Source: Blasia pusilla | Lineage: Eukaryota > Marchantiophyta > Marchantiopsida > Blasiales | NCBI GenBank assembly: GCA_050084515.1 | Contig: CM114275.1 | Span: forward strand, 12,462,001-12,526,000 | Direction of reading: 5' to 3' | Length of the DNA: 64,000 nt | Shown here: in pieces, positions 1 to 11,316 of the stretch | How positions within the stretch are numbered: the first letter of the stretch is position 1 | How the letters are laid out: each line of letters begins with the position of its first letter | Notes under the pieces: generated by a model | What the model was told of the DNA's origin: nothing | Seen by the model: only the letters and a program-made list of their open reading frames with translations | The model's database searches: none | Translations under genes and position numbers: made by a program

Positions 1-529
1 CTCCCTTCCATCCTTTGAAGAATATCTTGTCATAAGATAGGTGGCAAGATAACTTCAAGTCTCCTCAAGACAAGATCATCTACCAATGGATTTTGATGAT
101 AATTTAGATTAAGTTGTCAAGTTGTGTTCACGGCATCTTGGATGTCTTTTTCATTCGATCCCTACGTAAAGAAGAAAGTTTCTCGCCTCTCGATTTTGGG
201 AATCTATAGAAATTCTGTGGATAAACTCTCCTCGATTGATGATTGTACATATCAATGAAGAGAATGAGCCATGATTGCATTCCGCGATCAATTCTTTCTT
301 GATGCGGGATTTCTCCTTAAACCACATGAGTTATGTTCACTTCAAGATTATAATTGGATTGATGCTCTTGGGTTGGCCTGCGATACGAAGATGGTGCATT
401 ACTCTCGGGTGTGCAGAAAGATATGCCAAAAAGGTGATACAATCTTCATGACCAAGGTTGTGTAGAAGTTGGACACTTGTGTGAAAATATAGTACCACTT
501 ATAAATCACTGTAATCCAATTCATATATC
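1..529. other. No gene recognised
   Basis: AT-rich DNA with one short frame (271-465, 64 codons) that resembles nothing I know and lacks a convincing gene context. It lies directly left of a retrotransposon fragment and may be more decayed repeat. Confidence 0.5.
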
Positions 530-1754
530 CTAGATGTAAGACTTTGCTTCATGGACAAACAAACAAACATTTGAAATCACCATTTCAATATGAAAATATT
601 GGCCATCATTGGAGGTGGCCACTAGGGAAAACCAGACTCCATTGTTTTCGGCTATGGAGTTGGCAACGTTGGGAGTTGGACCAGCACAGGTGTTTGGGCT
701 GATGGCCATATTGTGAGCGTGGAGAGGTGATTGCCTCACTTTTAGAGGTAGTTGAGGAGGTGGTGGACTTGCCCTCGAAATACGTGCTCGAGACGTTTCC
801 CATTGGGTCATGGCATATTGCGGTAGAAAAGTTGGTAGATATGCCAACTAGGCCAGCCATGATCACACCAGGTGTGGTGTTGTTGGATAACCGAGTAGGA
901 GTGTTTGCTTGGTTAGTCCTAGAGGTATGGTGTACCATCCGCAACGCGTCGTACTTGATTCGGGAGCGCAGCCCTTGATGTTAGGGAAGGCGGAATGTTT
1001 GGCGTTGGGTTTATGGAAAGGCGACATCCCTTTCAGATACAGACCTCTATTAGGGGCATATCATCCATGTAATTCATGACTGGACAGGAGTTGGTAGTTA
1101 GACTCCAGCCAGAGCATGATTCGGATAGTGCGATGGTGCGCACTTGGGCGATAATGACATCGGCAAAGTCGTATGATGTGTTGGTAGGGAGTACGGTGTT
1201 GTAACCCTTTGGCTTCATTCTGGATTTTTGGGAGGGAGACGGTTTCTTATTAGTTGGGGAGGCAATCGGGTGATGGACGATGAGCCATCTACTCGTGCAG
1301 TTTGCAGGGGGTAGTGTTGGTCGACCACGTGAGCATACGGTGACCACGTTGGAAACATTCATAGGTGGTGTTAGCTTATCATAAGGGTTTGGGGAGAGGA
1401 GCACATATGTAGAGGACATTCCTGTAGCGGATAGTCCCTCAGAAAGACATGCCAGGGTGAGTGTCTCTTCCCACGGTGTGGAGATTTGTTATTGTTGTTG
1501 GGGATGACCATTGAGATGAGTGGAGTGCAGAAGAGCTTGTGAGGTAGGCGTGGAGCCATGCCTATGTTTGGATCAGGGTACAAGAGTGTTAGATCTCTCT
1601 GGAGAGATCAACACGGCGGGTTGCTGAAGTGTTGCAGTGTTGTGGGGATGACGGCACCAATGGTGCTAGATGTGTATAGGATAGGAGATCATGTCGGGGA
1701 TATGCGTGTGTGCTACCTAGAGTTAGGGGGGCCCAAGTGCTAGCTAGGGGGCAC
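530..1754 (+). pseudogene. Ty3/gypsy family Z fragment, late gag to protease
   Basis: A broken piece of a Ty3/gypsy retrotransposon. It follows, with many substitutions and indels, the better copy at 35,640-36,680. The clearest landmark is a retropepsin-like active site, DSGAQPLMLGK, whose DSGAQ codons lie at 957-971; the same block occurs at 36,076-36,090. Aspartic proteases of retroelements use a D-[ST]-G triad to process Gag-Pol. Stops and frame changes break all frames, so no product is expected. The copy skips from text equivalent to about 36,660 straight to text equivalent to about 41,500. It therefore lacks the copia element found there in the other copy, though a short stretch around that point is also missing. 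Family assignment rests on the pol segments of the sister copy. Confidence 0.75.
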
Positions 1755-2383
1755 TTGTGGGGTCCCTTTGTATATGCGTGAGGATATTTTGTTTATGTGT
1801 GGATCCACATGTTTGTTGGGGAAGATCAATGTTGTGTGGTGTGTAGATGTGACCAGCGATGAGGGTTGTGTGGCAATGTGTATGCGCATGACAGCTGTCA
1901 CATCTTATTTTGATGTAGGTAGAGTTCTATTGCGTCAATGACATTGAGAGTCAGCGGGCTGTTTAGGTGTAACTTTGTCCCGAAATGTCGGATGAGGTTG
2001 GAAACAGATCTATTGTGTCGAGAACGTCGTTTATGGCGATTTCTCTATTTTGGTTTTAGTCTGTCAGCTGACACATTAACCAAGTCAACGGTCACCCGAT
2101 AACCTGTGCACGCAGGTTATCGTTGGTAGGGCTATTTCTCGGGGAAGAGCTTTTTGGCTCTTCCCAAGGGTGTAAGAGTGAGGAAGATGGCTTTTCCAAG
2201 CCATCTTTCTCATGTTGAGCCTTAGGAGCGCCTCTCTTGCATAGATATGTGTGGGTGTGTAGGAGTTGGGGTGCTAGGGTCCGGATTCTCTTATAGCGGA
2301 GGGTGGATGTGATTCGATATGCCAATGTAGATTCATGAGTGGAGTTTTAGGCCGAGTTAGCCGTTTTTACTACTAAGATTTTT
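1755..2383 (+). repeat. LTR-like repeat, copy 1 (629 bp period)
   Basis: This begins with TGTGGGGTCCCTTTGTATAT and is followed 629 bp later by a second start of the same sequence. Its distal half, from about 1,960, matches 46,750-47,165 closely, including a region with GGCTCTTCC and CTATCTTTCTCATGTTG-like blocks. A short inner part also matches 45,303-45,378. It starts with TG, carries no frame, and sits beside gypsy coding fragments, so it may be the LTR of family Z or of an unrelated element. I could not identify a terminal CA or a target duplication. Confidence 0.55.
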
Positions 2384-2522
2384 TTGTGGGGTCCCTTTGT
2401 ATATGCGTGAGAATATTTTGTTTATGTGTGGATCTACCCGTATGTTGGGGAAGATCAGTGTTGTGTGGCGTATAGATATGACCAACAATGTGGGTTGTGT
2501 AGCAATGTGTATGCGCACGATA
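2384..2522 (+). repeat. LTR-like repeat, truncated copy 2
   Basis: The first roughly 140 bp of the preceding repeat start again here: TTGTGGGGTCCC at 2,384 against 1,755. After about 2,522 the similarity stops. This head-to-tail remnant suggests unequal recombination or a second nested insertion. Confidence 0.6.
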
Positions 2523-3019
2523 ATGAGCACATAGATCACATACCCAAGGTCCATTCCAGTTGTGATTGCCTGGCAGTACAACAAGGATGCAAGTTTAACC
2601 CTTGCCACTATCTAGGTTGATGGGGATGCCACCTCCAACCCAGTGAAAGTGGCGACTACAAGCACCATCACAAAATAGAACATCACCTCCCTCATCACAA
2701 GAAAAGCAGCATAGTGGATCCATCTGATGATTCTCAACATATATAAGCGTACCAATCTAAGAGGGGAACATTGGCCATTGTTTGTGTGTGAGTTGTCCAA
2801 TGATTCTTACCCACGAAAGATAAGAGTCTATGGATGTGACTTTTTGTGATGCACAAAAAGGAGAAGCAATCCACTGGTGGTCAAATCCAATGGCCTCCAA
2901 TAGGGAATCCTGCACAAATAGGGAATAACCATGTGTAGTCAAGAATTATGCAACGTTATAGATGGGCAAACTTCACAACACACAAAGCAAAAACATAATC
3001 TAAAACTAAACTCTTGCGC
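2523..3019. other. No gene recognised
   Basis: Mixed-composition DNA. Short frames exist on both strands, but none resembles a known family. Nothing further is supported. Confidence 0.5.
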
Positions 3020-3749
3020 CTTGGTCTCATACACAAAATTCAAAACACATAGAGCAAGAGCATACCAATTGATAACACCAAAAATTTTCATGACATTTTG
3101 ATATCTCTATTCACTACTTGGTCTCATGCTCTGAATTCACAACTACAATAGAGCAAGAGCAGATGCTGATATTGCTAAGCTAGTCACATCATAATTTTTC
3201 AACACACTCAGTAGTCTTGTTATTGCATTGGTAAGTAATATCTATTGGGGATCCCAATCAAGCAAATCAACATCACAGGGCACATCAACCCCACATGGCA
3301 CAAGGTCTATGGTCACAAGGCTAGAACATGCACTACTTAATGAGTACAATCAGTCTTTCTTTGAGGTTGAAAACTCTATTCGCTATTGGATCTCCTGCAC
3401 AAATTCAAAACACAATGAGCAAGAGCATATGCAAGTGACACCAAAAATTTTCAACACATTTAGTCGTCTTCAGTAGCCTTAAGTAATATCTATTGGACAT
3501 CCCAATTAGGTACACTGTCTCTTTCTCTCTGTGGCTGAAAACTCCTCCCACTCCTCCCACTCCTTGGTCTCCTACACAAAATTCACAACATACAAACGAA
3601 GAGCACACTGTCTCTTTCTCTCTATGGCTGAAAACTCCTCCCACTCCTTGGTCTCCACACAAAATTCACCACACAAATGAAGAGCATATGCTGATATTGC
3701 TAAGCTGGTCATACCAAAATTGTTCAACATATTTAGCAACCTTGATTCA

Positions 3750-3832
3750 TTGCCCAAAGTTGCTACGCTACTAAGTATTGTCTATTAGAGATCCCACTAG
3801 ACAATACTTACTAGCGTAGCAACTTTGGGCAA
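3750..3832. repeat. 35-bp near-perfect inverted repeat
   Basis: Arms at 3,750-3,784 and 3,798-3,832 pair at 34 of 35 positions around a 13-base spacer. The arm contains the GCCCAAAGTTGC block that ends the surrounding repeat units, so one unit end was duplicated in inverted orientation. The CT run begins four bases after the right arm. Confidence 0.9.
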
Positions 3833-3834
3833 GG

Positions 3835-3836
<2 letters not shown>

Positions 3837-3917
<81 letters not shown>
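3837..3917. repeat. (CT)n microsatellite, about 81 bp
   Basis: An uninterrupted TC dinucleotide run, embedded in the diverged repeat array right after the inverted repeat. Confidence 0.98.
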
Positions 3918-3919
<2 letters not shown>

Positions 3920-5090
3920 CTGAAAACTCCTCTTGCTACTTGGTCTCTAGCACAAAATTCACAACGCATAAAGGAAGAACAGTTGATGATATTGCTAAGC
4001 AGGTCACTTCAAAAGTGTTCAACATATTCTATAGCCTTGATTCATTGCCTAAATCTCGTGCGTTGGTAAGTAATTTCTATTAGAGATTCCAATAAGGTAA
4101 GGTAGATGGTGTGGTAAAGAGTTCCAAGAAAATCAACATTGTAGTCCACGGGGTCTTTGGTCACAAGGCTACAACAAGCACTACTTAATGAATACAATCA
4201 GTCTCTCTGAGGCTGATATTGAAAAAAAATCAAAACACACATGGCAAGAGCATATCTGGATCACACCATAATTTTTCAACACATTCAGTAGCCTTGATTC
4301 ATTGCCCAAAGTTGTTGCACTGGTAAGTAATGTCTATGTCACAAAATCCAAAACATACATAGCAAAAGCATATGCTAGTGACACCAGAATCGTTCAACAC
4401 ATTCAGTAGCATTGATCTATCTTACTGCTATGAACATAAGATCCCTGAGTGCCCACATACACCTATCTTGGAATTGAATTCTCATAAGACTACATGTGTG
4501 ATGCCCACAATAAGAAGATTACTGGGAAAGGGAACAAGAAGGTGGAAAAATTGTTGATTTTCCTATATCCCTAAGACATCACATCAAAAGTAGAGTGCTC
4601 TGTCATTCTGCATACCTTTCGTCCCTTACCGGAATATGGCGTGGCAGTTAGGGATGCTAACACCAAACAAAGCAACGGGCATAAATTTGTGGAGCTGGAA
4701 GCGTTTTCAGGTATATGTCAGCTCGACTCAACCTCCTCTCAAATGGCCAGAGTTGGTGTGAGATCATCTGAAAACCCAACTAGTATGAGTGAGAGGCCTC
4801 TTAGAGAGAAAGATGCGATGGGTTGCAGTAGACAAATAAAGTATGTCTTTGATACTACTAGTGGACTAAAATCCATATATAATCTATGCAACCCATCCAA
4901 ATACAATGGGTTGTCAGAAAATGAATCAGAAAAGAATACATGTTCCCGACTTTTGACGATCCGTCGGACTGTGACGGGTTGCAGAGATAATTAGGGAGGC
5001 TAAAGAAAAGGCCAAGTGAAATGGAATTCACATTTAAATACTCATGTGTTCATCGAATGCATGGCCATCTTGACGATAGGCATCAGTAGC

Positions 5091-5215
5091 TTTCTTGGAA
5101 AAATGCGCCTCTGATGAATTTGGATGCTTCGCAACAAACTGGGACCACGCCTTCTTGCAAAAATGCACCTCCAATGAATTTAGATGCTTCGAAAAAAACT
5201 AGGACCACCCCATGA
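5091..5215 (-). repeat. 60-bp tandem duplication, in frame
   Basis: The text around AAATGCGCCTC...GATGCTTCG occurs twice with a period of exactly 60 bp (landmarks at 5,101 and 5,161). Because 60 is a multiple of three, a minus-strand frame (5,346-5,083, 87 codons) stays open and repeats the segment EASKFI.GAF. The protein is not recognisable. Confidence 0.75.
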
Positions 5216-5833
5216 ATCGATGGTTTCAATCCTAGAAGAAGAAATACAAATGCTGCATCCACTTGTACTTTGTGTTGGACAATGATTTCATGTATTGTGC
5301 GTCCCTCATCTTCCAAAATCCATCCATATTTTTTGGTCTTCATCAATGACTACGTATTGCTTTCCTTGTTCATCATAAGGCTGAATGTAGAATGGAGGAA
5401 AGCTATCTACATATCAAGCAGTAGCTACAGATTTCCTCAACTTCTCAACTCCTCTGACTGGATTTTGCAAATATACTCAATTGTTCAAAGTTTGCACAGA
5501 GGAATCCTTGGTGCCTTCGGCCCATCGACCAATGCCATTTGCTTAATAACCTATAACAAATTGCAGATTTTTCAGCTAAGCAATTTTCCATAATGGTGCG
5601 AAGCATATCAAATGCTTACAAAAATCACCTCGATCATTGCTTAGCCTTCCGAAGATTGGGTTTGTGTCCAACCCGGCGAGTTGATTTAGAGCAGTAGTAG
5701 GCAATTTAACTAGAAACTCATTCACGAGGTAGAGGTCTAATACTGCAAGAGGCTCCAACAATGATGTGGTGTCTCCTCCAAAACTGAATTTGGAAATGTC
5801 CGCCATCCCAACACTCGTTATTTTTTTTCCCCC

Positions 5834-6158
5834 TCAGAGCTTTCGGGGATGTGTTCGGTGTTGCTCTCTTGCATGTGATGGCTTGATTTCTAGGAAGAGA
5901 CTTTCTTCATTTCCACATTGTCGGTGGCACATGGATGTGTGTGTAGCTACAACCTCTTCCTTATGAGGTCTGGCCAATTTCACTTTTCTTTTTGCAACAT
6001 CTTGGCGCTTCTTCTTTTTCAAGTCTCTTCTTCTCCACCTTGGCCACCTCTGCGACCACTTTATTTTTTTGATTGGAGATCTTTTCCAACGCATATATTG
6101 CTTCTAGCTCCTGCCTTTGCATCTCCACTTCTCTTTTCACTCCTCTATCTCTTCTCAT
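5834..6158 (-). pseudogene. Decayed charged coiled-coil-like coding remnant
   Basis: Two overlapping minus-strand frames (6,158-5,961 and 6,094-5,834) are rich in Lys, Glu and Arg. One reads like a coiled coil: EMQRQELEAIYALEKIS, then AEVAKVEKKRLEKEE. Such tails occur in transposon-associated Myb/SANT-type and NAM-associated proteins, but no diagnostic residue is present and the frame shifts between pieces. It lies in the core of the palindrome-edged candidate element, so it could be a relic of that element's protein. Confidence 0.25.
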
Positions 6159-7210
6159 CGCATATCTGTAGTTAAGCGTCGGCCAGGAGAAGCTGACGTT
6201 GGACCTGGGAGCAGAGTTTCCACCTTTTTTTGGCTAGGGCCTCCTTCCAAGTCATGATTGAAATCGTGGATGTCCAGAGAATTCCACTTAAGGAGCTAAA
6301 ATCCAAAGGCGGATTGCTCTGCCTTTTTGCAAATATGAGCGACAACAGGAAATTTCACCCTGACTGTTGTGGCTGAAAGGTTTTTATAATTGAGCAGTCG
6401 TGAAGTTCCAACTAAAGTGATACCAACCTTTTCAAAAAAGGTTGATCAACTACCAAAACCGCTTCGCAATTTCCGATTCACTTTATTGCCAACCATCAAG
6501 GACCTGTTAGAAAGGAGAGCTCTCAAACTTTTTTGGCAAAGTGAAAAAGGAGTCGGCCAATTGCTGGCACTTGTATCTCTTAGAGACGTTGGCTCTCAAC
6601 CTTTGGAGTGATATTGATGTTGACATCTGGCCTTTGGTTGTAATGGTTGACCTTTGTGTAGCATTCTCTCATGGAGGATTCTTACGGGTTGATCTAGGTT
6701 CCCAAAACATCTAGGTTCTCCTTACATCACTCACATACTTGCTCCTTGCAACCCGTTGGATTTTGACGGGTTTCCCTCACACAAACCTGCGGCCTTACCA
6801 TCAGCTCGTTGCAACCTGACCAACTTCAAAGGGTTAATCCAACAACCCCCAACCCACCCACCCTATCCTAAGCCATGCCCCAACAGCCCTACCATAAGCT
6901 CAAAGCAACCCGTCGGAATCCGACTAGTTGCCCCAACATCACCTTTGAGCCATCCTACCCTAACATGTTAAACATAGAGCCGTGCAACTATCTGTTTATT
7001 TCAACCCATTGGAATCCAACCGTTTATCGTACCACTACCCCTTCCAACCTTCAATCTTCCTCTTTATGTTTTTTCCATCAACCCATTACAAGTCGTCAGA
7101 ATCCTATGGGTTACTTCCAACTCAGAAAAAGCGCCCACACCCAATCCAAGAACCTAACAATCCCATCCCATGCAACTCATTGGAAATTGACGGATTGCAT
7201 TGCAACCTAA

Positions 7211-8940
7211 ATGATTCCGAAAAGTTCCTCATACGACTACGCCCCCTGACTCTAACTCGCTCCCAACAAGCCCATTCCAACTCTCCGTGGCCCCACTACA
7301 ACGCATCAGACCCAACTAAAAAATATGTTTTATCATTCATTTACTAAGCTTGCTTAGAGACCTATTTCTAGGCTTAGAGATGCTCAAGAAGATGGGTCCA
7401 TTTAATTTCTCATATATTTGATGATATTGTGCAACGACTTCACATTGGAATGATGTTGGGGGATGTTGTGGTTCTCAAAATTTTACTTATAGAATACTCT
7501 ACTTCCGCTTCGTTAAATCATCTACTATTGTTACTTCACAAACCTTATTTCAGATACAGTGCCATCTAATTGTGTTTGCTTTAACTCTTATATGAGAATT
7601 TTGAAAGCTTCGTGCCATGTATCACATGAACTCATCAATTTTTGATATTTTACTTCTTCTTTCTTCATCGAATTCTAAGTTATCAAGGACACACTGTGTT
7701 CATTTCTCCTTCGTTATTGATATCTTAATCTAAATCACTTTTACAACTCGTGCTTGGTACAAGAAACCTCACCTGTACTTAACTTTTTCATCGCTTGCTT
7801 CATTTTTGTATTAGTCTAGTGTCCCTCTGTCTAACACCATGAATCTTTGTTAATTGATTTCTCAGATGTTACAAGGATTCAACTATGCTTCCCATGTAGG
7901 TTTAATTTCAGATTAAATCTGATCTCTCCCATGTTTTATTAAGGCTTTCAGCAGAGGTGCTACAACAACAAATGAACGATATAATATTCCTGACGCCATT
8001 TCATTATGAATTATACTCATCTACAAGTAGGGAGTTTTTTTCACCCTTTAATGTACCTACGGAATTGTTATATTGTTGCATTCTATGCAAATGAAATATC
8101 CGCCCCACTAAGATAGAAGCAACTATTGCACTCCGGAGCAACCTATATCAACCCTGTGAGCTAAGGAGCACAAGAGAAAAGCGTCACCGATACAAGCAAC
8201 TAAGAGAGAGCCCTTTGCACGTTCAAGCACCATCACTGCATGTGTTCCATTTTTTGCATTTACTACTGCTTTCAAGGACATTGAGATTATGCAAAAAAAA
8301 CTTACTACGATTGAGAATGGTTACAACATTCTTAAGAAAGTGGTGCTCTCTGTTGATGAGGAGAAGAGTAACCTAATAGAGACTTTCATCAATCTTCATG
8401 AGCACATTGATAACATATTCGATGAACAACATCATCTTAACAAGTATTGCACCGGTTCCTATCCCCAGGATAAAGACTTAGATGAGTACATTGTGCACTT
8501 GACCTCATTGCTTCCTATAGTTTAATGATAGTACAAAATATGAGCTATAGTCCGCTATGTGTATCCACATGTTTGCAACGTGTCTACAAGTGTTACAATC
8601 TTTCTACTATGACTTAGTTCTTGATGTTGCAGTATGCTGTGGGCTGCTCTCTTTTCTTAATTGCATTGCAATATGTACCTACTGTCCTCCACGACCATGA
8701 CAATTTTTCAGTAAAGATTTCACTTTAATTTTTTACGACTATTTTTTCTACTTTGCCTCCACACATAGTTACTATGACAATTATGTGTTCACATTGACAT
8801 AGTAACTAAGTGTGTCACTAGTGAATTTGTCATAGTGAACTATTATTGGTGTCCACATTCGCAAATCCCCCTCTAATTTAGTTATTGGATACTTACCCGT
8901 CAATACTTTCATGCAAATATCATACTATTAAGCACATTAC
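7211..8940. other. No gene recognised; one small frame
   Basis: AT-rich DNA. A 78-codon plus-strand frame at 8,289-8,525 is hydrophilic and possibly helical (MQKKLTTIENGYNILKK...), with no family resemblance and no evident promoter or neighbours. I see nothing else. Confidence 0.45.
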
Positions 8941-10560
8941 GTCCATCTTTGTCCAGGTCCAAAATGTTGCCATGTGGCAAAGGCTTCACAAGTGTCTGCA
9001 ATATATTTGTTGGGAGTTAATTTAGTATCTTTCCAGGAAACAAACGGTTCAATCTCCCTTCGTCGTAGCCTTGCGCCTCCACTCCCTCTTCTCCTTTGGC
9101 GCTCCGTCCGGCTCCGCGTTCGCCTCTCTTCTAGCCCTGCGCCTTGGCTCTCTCTCCTCTCTCTGGCGAGCCCTCTCCTCCTTCCGCTCTGTCGGGATTT
9201 GTTTCCGCTCCGTCTGGCGCTTAGGCACTCCCTCCGCCCCGTCCGATGCCAGGGTTCCTTTGTCCACACCGCATCGTCCGCCACGGCTCCGTCCGTCTCT
9301 TGCCCACTGCATCGCAAGGGCACCACAGTACTAGTAAACTATATTCACTCCATCTCCCATAAGTCAATTATAACTTGGACACGCCTTTTTCCTTAAGTTT
9401 CCTGGTCACGGACTAGATGAGTCCTAGACCGGTTTCGTTTATATTTTTCGTTGTGTCATCGGGCATCCCGGGGCCGCATACTTGTTTTGAATAGATTCTT
9501 CCCCACCTTCCTCCGGCGTAGTAACACTGTAACAGTTGCGTTCTCCTCGAGTGTAGGCTAGTAAATTCTCTTCCCGAATCGTGGCACTAAATTCTCCCGT
9601 ATCTACCGAAACCTCGTCCGACCGTCTTATCGTGCGTAGATCTCATGTTGGAGCAATATAAACGTCAAGGTCCCAATCACTTCGATGATGCCGGAGGGTA
9701 TTTCATCCACTTCCAGTAGAACCTCCATAGATTGAGGACCACCGCTTTGAAATCCGCTGTGGATGGCGAGCTCCTAACGGATGGGCAGAAGGGCGAGCGT
9801 CGACGGATTAGAGTAGGATTCTCGGCAGTTGAAAAGCTGCCGTCGCGGTTCTCGAGATCGTTGGCGAAATCCCCCCAAGATCATCCGAATCGCGGAATTA
9901 AACAACTGAACCACTCGTCGTTTGTGCGTCCTGCAAAACACGATTCCCCGCATCATGGACACCCTCCCGATTCTCCAGACGAGTCCTTCCCGCAACCGCA
10001 ACCGCAACGGATCTGGTTTGTTCGCGGCCTTCACTCCCTCGCCTCGCCTCGCATCCAATCCCGTCCCAGTAAATGCAAAATGCCCCCTCATTCTTTGCGC
10101 AACAGCGGATCTCTGTGGAAACTTCCAAACATCCGATGGGCTGACAAGCGGGAACGGACTTCGCGAAAAGGCTACGGAACGGGCGGCAGAGGGGGGGACG
10201 CTTCGGGAATCATGAGGAAGGAAGAAACAGGACTCAGGAGAGAATGAAAGACGACAGTGAAAAGTTCACGGGGACCTAAAAGTCTGGGGGATCGACGGCC
10301 CGATACGCCGGACGAGGAATGGGGTACGAACGAACGAATCGCGTCACAGGCTCGGTACGCCTGACGGCCATAAAGAGCGCGCTCCCGACTGCAACTGACG
10401 ACCGCGTCCAGGACGAGACCGACGCAGTTCGCAAGGCCCCGAACCCATTCACATCGTCGTGTAGCGACTCGTATTGCAGGGAGGGAGTACTATATATTTT
10501 GACTCCGTGGAAAAAAGAAAAAACAAGGTATGAATGAAGGGATTCCATGGGAAGTACGAT
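8941..10560. other. CG-rich island, no recognised gene
   Basis: Composition changes sharply from the AT-rich flanks to CpG-rich sequence. Open frames appear on both strands (for example 9,732-10,247 plus, 171 codons; 9,774-10,091 minus), as expected from low stop density in CG-rich DNA. None shows a domain. 9,070-9,290 is pyrimidine-rich (CTCC/CGTC) on the plus strand. The island could be a promoter or leader region, or an old GC-rich transposon. Its two edges carry loosely matching inverted termini: TATTCACTCC near 9,345 and GGGAGGGAGTA near 10,480. Confidence 0.4.
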
Positions 10561-11147
10561 TGGGGGATTGTGAATGCCAAGGTGACAGCCCGCCGTAGTG
10601 AAAAAAAGTGGAAGTCCCTTTACAAGCTAACCTTGTCAATACCATAGGCAATATGGGCTACATCTAGAAAAACAAGACTATCACTAAGAAGGCATCTAGC
10701 AATAACATCTTCCGCTGCTTCAACCTACCTCAAAAGCCCATTGGTTTGGGCAGAGTTATGGAGACTTGTTGCCAAAAATAAAGAATCGTAATAACTAAAG
10801 AAAACTCATTCCTCGAATGCAAATGATGAGCGTAGTATGAGGAATGACTTAAACCTCTCCCCCTAGCCCCATGCATGTAATTTTTGTTTGGAGTTGTGAT
10901 TTGCATCATGTATGCATTTCATGGTATATTTATGTCACATACATGGTTTTTTTGAAATAATGCTAGATTTTTTTCAGGCCTATTAAAAAATTAACAAAAT
11001 TATGATCTTTCCTCTCTCCTCGTTTTTCCCCTCCTCCCTTCCCTTCCCTTCGCTTTCCTTTCCTTCTTTTCTTTTTTCCGGTACGATTGTGGCCTTCACG
11101 TACTTGACTCCTTAAGCCCCCCTCCCTCCCCCCCCTCCCTTTTTGTA
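10561..11147. other. No gene recognised
   Basis: AT-rich sequence turning into a strongly pyrimidine-rich tract at about 11,010-11,145. It abuts the truncated 3' LTR of chromovirus X. Confidence 0.5.
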
Positions 11148-11316
11148 TTCCGGATGGTCATGACATTCATCATTTGAGGCGCCCAGTAAGGCTCGCGTCT
11201 CGCTTCTACAACTCATATCTCATTCGTGAGACTCCGACACACTTCCGTCCTAGTGTGAGCCCACTAGAGTTTTGATGTTCCGTACTGGCGCACATTTGGT
11301 TATGAGGATTGTGACA
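11148..11316 (-). repeat. Chromovirus X 3' LTR remnant
   Basis: This matches the start of the 5' LTR of the same element (16,740-16,872 by similarity). On the minus strand it starts TGTCAC at 11,316 and breaks off after about 170 bp, where pyrimidine-rich flanking DNA begins. Confidence 0.8.

Larger units (their letters stand above)
3020..4430 (+). repeat. Array of diverged exon-like repeat units
   Basis: About six diverged copies of one unit follow each other, starting near 3,020, 3,370, 3,580, 3,940, 4,220 and 4,330. The shared text includes a CACAAAATTCA-like block, AAGAGCATATGCTGATATTGC, a TTCAACACATTTAGTAGCC block, then GATTCATTGCCCAAAGTTG ending in TTGGTAAGTAA. In the better copies the stretch from the GCTGATATTGC block to GTAAGT reads open in one frame (ADIAKLVTPKLFNTFS...), so the unit may derive from an exon and its splice donor. 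I do not recognise the protein. Unit spacing is uneven (roughly 110-380 bp), and a CT microsatellite sits inside one unit. Confidence 0.6.
4800..7210. mobile_element. Candidate DNA element edged by recurring palindromes
   Basis: Imperfect palindromes of the type GCAACCCGTCGG...CGACGGGTTGC cluster on both sides of a coding-like core. On the left: 4,816-4,826, 4,888-4,915 and 4,958-4,984. On the right: near 6,749, 6,810, 6,902, 7,004, 7,080 and 7,168. Repeated subterminal palindromes are typical of plant CACTA-like and some Mutator-like transposons, where they bind the transposase. I could not find terminal inverted repeats, a target duplication or a recognisable transposase. A 117-codon plus-strand frame (4,641-4,994) overlaps the left cluster but has no recognisable domain. 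The element call is an inference. Confidence 0.35.

Noticed and set aside
9732-10247. 171-codon plus-strand frame in the CG-rich island
   Set aside because: Several overlapping frames of similar length on both strands, no domain, and low stop density expected from composition.
10470-10560. Stowaway-type MITE end (GGGAGGGAGTA)
   Set aside because: The supposed partner near 9,345 matches only loosely and the 1.1-kb span is long for a MITE; kept only as a note on the CG-rich island.
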